A program made the translations under genes and the position numbers. Positions 59,547 through 64,000 of a stretch of DNA of 64,000 nt are shown here, one piece after another (the first letter of the stretch is position 1; every line of letters begins with the position of its first letter). Below the pieces are notes generated by a model. That model searched no databases, had not been told where the DNA came from, and worked only from the letters and a program-made list of their open reading frames with translations. Where the stretch lies: NCBI GenBank assembly GCA_963785075.1, contig CAWATW010000001.1, positions 124,001-188,000 of the forward strand, read 5' to 3'. Source of the stretch: JAOUGY01 sp963785075 (lineage in GTDB: Bacteria > Actinomycetota > Acidimicrobiia > Spongiisociales > ZC4RG35).

Positions 59547-61217
59547 ATGTCGCGGAATCCGCGCATACTGATTCAGCTGGGCCTCGGCCTGATGCTGCTG
59601 GCCGCCATTGCATTTCCGGCGGGAGCGGCCGGCAACGGAGCCGACCGGTCCAAGCCGGTGGATGTTCAGATTCTGGCGATCAACGACTTTCACGGTCAGT
59701 TGCCACCCGTAGGAACCCTGGGCGGAGCGGCCGTACTCGGTGCCTATCTTCGTGCGGCGGAGGCGACCAACCCGAACACGACCATCGTCTCGGCGGGCGA
59801 TCTGATCGGAGCCAGTCCACTCATCTCGGCGCTGTTTCACGATGAGCCGACGATCGAAGTGATGAACATGATCGGCCTCGACATCAACGCTGTCGGCAAC
59901 CACGAGTTCGATGAGGGCACCGATGAGCTGCTGCGCATGCAGAACGGCGGATCTCACCCGGTCGACGGTGACCTCGACGGTACGCCATTCGGGGGCGCCG
60001 ACTTCCAATTCCTGGCCGCCAATGTCGTCTCTGAGGCGACCGGTGACACGCTGTTCCCGCCGTATGTCGTGAAGAACTATCAAGGCGTCAAGGTCGCCTA
60101 CATCGGAATGACGCTCGAGGGCACGCCGAGCATCGTCACGCCGAGTGGCGTCGCAGGCTACGACTTCCTCGATGAGGCAGACACGGTCAACGCATTGGTG
60201 GCCCAGCTTCAGAAGAACAACATCGAGTCCTTCGTGGTCCTCGTGCACGAGGGAGGCGTCCAGACCGGCACACCCAACGGCCCGAACGACTGCAGTGGGC
60301 TCGCCGGCCCGATCGTGGACATCGTCGAGCGGACGACAGACGAGGTCGACCTATTCATCACGGGTCACACGCACCAGAACTACAACTGCATCATCGATGG
60401 GCGCCCCGTGACCAGCGCACGGTCGATCAGCCGTGTCTACACCGACATCGACGTCCAACTCAATCGGGTCACCAAGGAGATGACGGTTCTGTCGGTGAAC
60501 AATGTGCCGACTGCGGCCGCCGGCGTCACCCCGGCCGCCGACATCGCCGCTTTTGTCTCCATCTACGACGCCTTGTCTGCTCCGCTCGCCGACAGGGTGA
60601 TCGGAACCATCAGCGCAGACATCACACGGACCCCGAATGCGGCCGGGGAGTCGGCGCTCGGGGACGTCATCGCTGACGCCCAGCTGGCGGCGACGGCGCC
60701 GGCGGGCTTCGGCGATGCGGTGGTGGCGTTCATGAACCCCGGTGGGATTCGCGCCGACCTCCAATACGCACCGAGCGGCGTCGAGGCGCCTGGTGAGGTC
60801 ACCTATGGAGAGTCGTTCACCGTTCAGCCCTTCGGCAACAGTCTCGTGACGTTGACGCTGACAGGAGCCCAGATCGACACGCTCCTCGAGCAGCAGTTCG
60901 ACAACCCCTCGGTCGGCTCCAACCGGATCCTCCAGGTGTCGGACGGATTCACCTACTCGTGGAGCGCCTCCGCGCCGACCGGAAGCAAGGTGGACATCGG
61001 TTCGATCATGATCGGCGGGGTTCCCATTGTCCCGACCGGGACGTATCGCGTGACCGTCAACAGCTTCCTGGCCTCGGGAGGTGACAACTTCACCGTGCTG
61101 GTCGAAGGCACCGACAACCTCGGCGGGGACGTCGACCTCGATGCCCTCGAGGACTACTTCGTCGCCCAGGGGACGGTCGATCCGGGTCCGCAGAACCGCA
61201 TCACCCAGCTGCCCTGA
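59547..61217 (+). CDS. secreted 5'-nucleotidase / UshA-like metallophosphoesterase
   Basis: This 556-residue exported enzyme has a signal peptide (about 1-30), an N-terminal calcineurin-like phosphoesterase domain with the metal motifs 'LAINDFHGQL', 'SAGDLIGAS', 'AVGNHEFDEG' and 'ITGHTHQNY', and a C-terminal 5'-nucleotidase domain ('AFMNPGGIRADL', 'NSFLASGGDNF'). It should remove phosphate from extracellular nucleotides. A GAGGGAGAG ribosome-binding site precedes the ATG, and a strong hairpin follows the gene. No cell-wall anchor is visible. Confidence 0.93.
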   Translation: MSRNPRILIQLGLGLMLLAAIAFPAGAAGNGADRSKPVDVQILAINDFHGQLPPVGTLGGAAVLGAYLRAAEATNPNTTIVSAGDLIGASPLISALFHDEPTIEVMNMIGLDINAVGNHEFDEGTDELLRMQNGGSHPVDGDLDGTPFGGADFQFLAANVVSEATGDTLFPPYVVKNYQGVKVAYIGMTLEGTPSIVTPSGVAGYDFLDEADTVNALVAQLQKNNIESFVVLVHEGGVQTGTPNGPNDCSGLAGPIVDIVERTTDEVDLFITGHTHQNYNCIIDGRPVTSARSISRVYTDIDVQLNRVTKEMTVLSVNNVPTAAAGVTPAADIAAFVSIYDALSAPLADRVIGTISADITRTPNAAGESALGDVIADAQLAATAPAGFGDAVVAFMNPGGIRADLQYAPSGVEAPGEVTYGESFTVQPFGNSLVTLTLTGAQIDTLLEQQFDNPSVGSNRILQVSDGFTYSWSASAPTGSKVDIGSIMIGGVPIVPTGTYRVTVNSFLASGGDNFTVLVEGTDNLGGDVDLDALEDYFVAQGTVDPGPQNRITQLP

Positions 61218-61228
61218 CCTGACTGGCG

Positions 61229-61262
61229 AGATGGGGCCCGGTGCACCGACCGGGCCCCATCT
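61229..61262 (+). terminator. strong hairpin terminator after the 5'-nucleotidase gene
   Basis: AGATGGGGCCCGGT and its exact complement form a 14-bp stem around the 6-nt loop GCACCG, 11 bp after the stop. No T-tract follows, as is common for actinobacterial terminators. Confidence 0.75.
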
Positions 61263-61337
61263 GCTCCAGTCGGCGCGGGCGACGGTCCCGATGCGGGCTC
61301 ACCCCTGGCGCCTCCGTGCTGATTAGGCGCAGCCGGG

Positions 61338-61889
61338 ATGGGCGATCCGGCGTGCTTCCTCTCGCAGGTGTATCTCGAATGTGGTCGATTCGTCGATGAT
61401 GCTCCGGAGGAGGCGATCTGCCCCCATTGCGGCGACATACGCCGGCTAGAACGCCGGGACGTGGTGCTCCCCCGATCCGCCAACTTCATCATGTACCGCA
61501 GATCGTGGTCGGACACGGTTGCGTTCTACCGGGACCGGCTCGGACTGACCGAGACCTTCAGGAACGAGTGGTTCGTCGAGTTCGGCCTGGGACCAGACGC
61601 ACATGTGAGCATCGCAGACGCAGCACGGGCGTCGGTGGGCGCGGTGGGCGGCACCGGCGTCACACTCAGCCTCGAGGTCTCCGACCTGGAGTACGTCAGA
61701 GCAGGCTTGGCCGGTCGAGGGGTGGATCCAGGGCCGTTGTCGAAGCGATTCGATGCGCTGGTTTTCGACGTCCACGGCCCGGAGGGCAACCGAATCGAGT
61801 TCTGGTCCGCACCGGCGCCCGGCCAACGCGGCGATCGAAGCGTTTGCCATGGCGCTGCGGCGCTGGTTCGGCAGCCGCAACAGGGCTGA
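61338..61889 (+). CDS. VOC-family protein with N-terminal zinc-ribbon-like segment
   Basis: This protein of about 183 residues has a VOC (glyoxalase/bleomycin-resistance) domain in residues 48-160 ('MYRRSWSDTVAFYRDRLGLTETF', 'VHGPEGNRIEFW'). Residues 1-45 contain a Cys at 15 and a CPHC motif (28-31), which resembles half of a zinc ribbon. The combination is not one I recognise. The VOC role may be in binding or detoxification. The start is ATG 61338, or a GTG at 61368. Confidence 0.65.
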   Translation: MGDPACFLSQVYLECGRFVDDAPEEAICPHCGDIRRLERRDVVLPRSANFIMYRRSWSDTVAFYRDRLGLTETFRNEWFVEFGLGPDAHVSIADAARASVGAVGGTGVTLSLEVSDLEYVRAGLAGRGVDPGPLSKRFDALVFDVHGPEGNRIEFWSAPAPGQRGDRSVCHGAAALVRQPQQG

Positions 61890-61924
61890 GGCCTCGCTGG
61901 CCGTCAGCGGGGTAGCGTTCGACG

Positions 61925-62488
61925 ATGAACGCAGCCCACCTGGAATTCTGCGCCGGGGCAGCCTGGGCGAAGGTCGTCGCCGAGGAGTTGATGCCCTGGG
62001 TGTTCGGGTGCGGCGCCGTCGGCGATCACGTTCTCGAGTTGGGCCCCGGGCCGGGACTCACCACAGACGTGCTGGCACCCCACGCCGGCCGTCTCACGTG
62101 CGTCGAGTTGGATGCCGCGCTCGCCGGTTCCCTCCGGCAGCGTTTGCGCTCGGTCGAAGTGGTTCGAGCAGATGCGACGGCACTGCCATTTCCTTCCGAC
62201 ACATTCGACACGGTGGCCGTGTTCACGATGCTGCACCATGTCCCACGGGTCGAACTGCAGGACGCGGTGCTGCGAGAGGCGCATCGGGTTCTCCACCGCG
62301 GTGGGTCTCTCGTTGGCTCCGACAGCATCGACACCGCCGATCGAAGACAGTTGCACGTCGGGGATGTCTTCGTTCCGCTCGACCCTGCTCGCTTGGGAGA
62401 GCGGATCGAGAACGCCGGGCTCGGCGACGTGGTGGTCGAGGTGAGGGGCGAGAGAATCCTGTTCATGGGTCGTCGGGGCGAAGCCTGA
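61925..62488 (+). CDS. class I SAM-dependent methyltransferase
   Basis: This 187-residue protein has the SAM-binding motif I 'VLELGPGPGLTTDVLA', an acidic end of strand 2 ('CVELD') and motif IV-like 'TVAVFTMLHHV', followed by 'EAHRVLHRGGSLVGSD', as in the Methyltransf_11/25 group. The substrate is not evident. TAGCGT ends 6 nt before the ATG. Confidence 0.87.
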   Translation: MNAAHLEFCAGAAWAKVVAEELMPWVFGCGAVGDHVLELGPGPGLTTDVLAPHAGRLTCVELDAALAGSLRQRLRSVEVVRADATALPFPSDTFDTVAVFTMLHHVPRVELQDAVLREAHRVLHRGGSLVGSDSIDTADRRQLHVGDVFVPLDPARLGERIENAGLGDVVVEVRGERILFMGRRGEA

Positions 62489-62553
62489 GATTCCGGATTG
62501 CCCAGGCACCGGGTGTGTCGCTCGGACACAGAGGCGACCGACGGTCCGGGCAC

Positions 62554-63273
62554 TCAGAAGTGGTGCGAGAACCGACGTCGGCAGGCGACCAGGCTCTCGG
62601 GGGTACCCACGTCGAACCACGGCCCTTCCAACACGACGCCGTACATCTCCTGGTCGGCGGCGAGCATCGACCCGAGTGCGTCGGTGAACTCGAGCTCGCC
62701 CCGGGTGGATGGCTGCAACTTCTCCAGATGGGGCCATATTCCGGCTGACAGGACCATCAGTCCGGCGTTGTTGAGATTGCTGGGGGGTACACCGGACGGC
62801 TTCTCCACGATCTGTGTCACTCGCTCGTGCCGATCCAGCACCACCGCCGCCCCCGAAGAGAGGTCATCCATCTCGATGACTCCGACCGTCGCTGCCGAGG
62901 CGGGGCGATGCCCATCCACCACCAGCTTGTAGTCGTCGGGCCCTGTGATCACGTCACCCCATGTGAGGAAGAACGGCTCATCGCCCAGCCAGGGACCGGC
63001 CATCCGCACGGCGTCGCCCGTCCCGAGCGGCTCAGGTTGGTGGACGATCGCGAACGGCACAGTGCACACGGATCGCAGGTGGCGTTCCACCTCGTCGGCG
63101 AGATGGCCCACCACAACGCAGACCTCCGCGATCCCAGCATGCGCGAGCGACGAGATGACCCGGTCGATCAGCGTTTCGCCAGCAACATCGATGAGTGGCT
63201 TGGGTGTCAGGTCGGTGAGGGGAGCCAGGCGACGGCCTCGACCTGCGGCGAGCACCACTGCTCGGCGAATCAC
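62554..63273 (-). CDS. sugar-1-phosphate nucleotidyltransferase-like protein
   Basis: This 239-residue Rossmann-like NTP transferase contains 'AVVLAAGRGRRLAPLTDLTPKPLIDV' (nucleotide-binding loop and catalytic Lys), 'TWGDVITGP', 'IVEKPSG' and 'FDVGTPESL'. It lacks the left-handed beta-helix of GlmU-type enzymes. With the following galactokinase-like gene, overlapping by 4 nt, it could activate a sugar kinase product to an NDP-sugar. The GTG start at 63273 is preferred. Nucleotide and sugar specificity are unknown. Confidence 0.87.
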   Translation of the reverse strand: MIRRAVVLAAGRGRRLAPLTDLTPKPLIDVAGETLIDRVISSLAHAGIAEVCVVVGHLADEVERHLRSVCTVPFAIVHQPEPLGTGDAVRMAGPWLGDEPFFLTWGDVITGPDDYKLVVDGHRPASAATVGVIEMDDLSSGAAVVLDRHERVTQIVEKPSGVPPSNLNNAGLMVLSAGIWPHLEKLQPSTRGELEFTDALGSMLAADQEMYGVVLEGPWFDVGTPESLVACRRRFSHHF

Positions 63274-64000
63274 CGGAGCCCGCCTGATGCGACGACCTCG
63301 AACGACGGGCCGCCGGTGGAAGCAATCATGGCCGACTGCACACTGGCCACTGCCCCGGGCGGGCACACGGCGACGGCCCAACCTCCGAAGCCGGCGCCGG
63401 TGACTCGGGCTCCCCAGGCGCCGGCGCCACGGGCCGCCTCGCACACCCGGATCAATCCGGGCGTCACCGATCCGAATCGCGCGAGGCTGGCATGGGATTC
63501 GTCGAAGACCTGGCCGGTGGCCTCTCCGTCACCCGCATCCAGGGCCGCAACCGCTCGATCGACCCTGGTCGCCTCCGACAGCACGTGGGTGGCCACGGCT
63601 CGAACCGGAAGGTCCACGTCTTCGGGAAATGCGCCGTTCGTGAGCGAGACCAGGTCCGCGACCGGGTGGCCGGCGCGGGCGGCCGCCCGTCTGGCGGTGA
63701 TCTCGGACGGCAGCTCGGCCAGGGCATCGGCCGTCATGTCCGTCATCGAGGCGAGCACCAGAGGCACCCGGATCCCACGTCCCGACATGTGTGCGAGCAA
63801 CAGCGTGGCTGCCCGACCGGCCACGACCGAGCGGTTGTAGAAGTCACGAGCGCTGCCGCCCTTGGGGGCCGACTCCCCTGAATACCCAACCACCAGCCTG
63901 ACCCCGGGAGGGATCGGGATCTGGGTCAGGGTGTGAGGCTCGAATCCGATCCGAAGAGCGTGCCCCGGTCGGGCGAACGCGATGACCGTCTGGTCCATGC
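63270..64000 (-). CDS. GHMP-family sugar kinase (galactokinase-like), partial
   Basis: Only the C-terminal 243 residues or so are in the window; the 5' end lies beyond 64000. 'DQTVIAFARPGHALRIGFEP' resembles the galactokinase motif around the catalytic Asp, and the end 'WGARVTGAGFGGWAVAVC' is GHMP motif 3. It overlaps the nucleotidyltransferase gene by 4 nt, so the two probably act in one sugar-activation pathway. The sugar substrate cannot be told from the part seen. Confidence 0.8.
   Translation of the reverse strand, partial: MDQTVIAFARPGHALRIGFEPHTLTQIPIPPGVRLVVGYSGESAPKGGSARDFYNRSVVAGRAATLLLAHMSGRGIRVPLVLASMTDMTADALAELPSEITARRAAARAGHPVADLVSLTNGAFPEDVDLPVRAVATHVLSEATRVDRAVAALDAGDGEATGQVFDESHASLARFGSVTPGLIRVCEAARGAGAWGARVTGAGFGGWAVAVCPPGAVASVQSAMIASTGGPSFEVVASGGLR

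Overview
The window is high-GC, gene-dense DNA from an actinobacterium, most probably a deep-branching lineage such as Acidimicrobiia (inference). Supporting points: a BldD-like XRE regulator, an F420/DDN-type nitroreductase-like protein, a class E/F-type sortase, the glyS-dnaG-sigA order, and a phoH-pgpH-ybeY-corC-era-recO-uppS string. PgpH is typical of Firmicutes and deep Actinobacteria rather than Streptomyces or mycobacteria. Genes are tightly packed, with many 4-nt ATGA/GTGA overlaps. Several start codons sit 6-10 nt behind a TANNNT hexamer, which suggests leaderless mRNAs.

From 1 to 37.6 kb the window is mostly core housekeeping: a bPH2 membrane protein, a sensor kinase, leuS, PPK2, comEA-comEC, a divergent dihydropteroate-synthase relative, holA, rpsT, lepA, hemW, an AlkD-like repair protein, hrcA-dnaJ-rsmE behind a CIRCE operator, phoH-pgpH-ybeY-corC-era, a second kinase, recO, uppS, glyS, a YceI-like protein, dnaG and the primary sigma factor. 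UppS carries a C-terminal chorismate-mutase/PchB-like domain, and PgpH carries an SdrD_B-like insert. Between uppS and glyS lies a 2.4-kb island bounded by a 54-bp inverted repeat. It holds an ECF sigma gene with a membrane partner, divergent from a Cu-only SodC-like exported protein and a membrane protein. Both divergent promoters carry the same motif, TGTCACCC-N17-CGTCTGTC, in opposite orientations.

From 37.6 to 50.4 kb is an accessory, partly decayed zone: a VapBC locus whose antitoxin has two compensating frameshifts, a frameshifted YtxH-like gene, tRNA-Asn, a broken isochorismatase-type hydrolase joined head-on to a LuxR fragment, a subtilase with a tandem SGVSW tail, and a VOC remnant. 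It continues with a MerR operon with a canonical 19-bp-spacer promoter, an arsR-permease-thioredoxin-acr3 cluster (acr3 frameshifted), a DDN-like gene, a quinone-reductase-like gene, a TetR/SDR pair with tandem operators, and a frameshifted MFS gene. All the frameshifts I detected fall in this zone, so uncorrected sequencing indels must be separated from true decay.

From 50.4 to 64 kb are envelope and signalling genes: an OmpR/HK pair with a convergent PepSY protein, a 19-aa membrane peptide, a membrane protein with a PRC-barrel protein, an orphan kinase, and a DUF4397-sortase-HhH membrane protein operon. These are followed by a cupin, a lipoprotein divergent from a secreted 5'-nucleotidase with a strong hairpin behind it, a VOC protein, a methyltransferase, and a sugar nucleotidyltransferase overlapping a GHMP (galactokinase-like) kinase that runs off the right edge.
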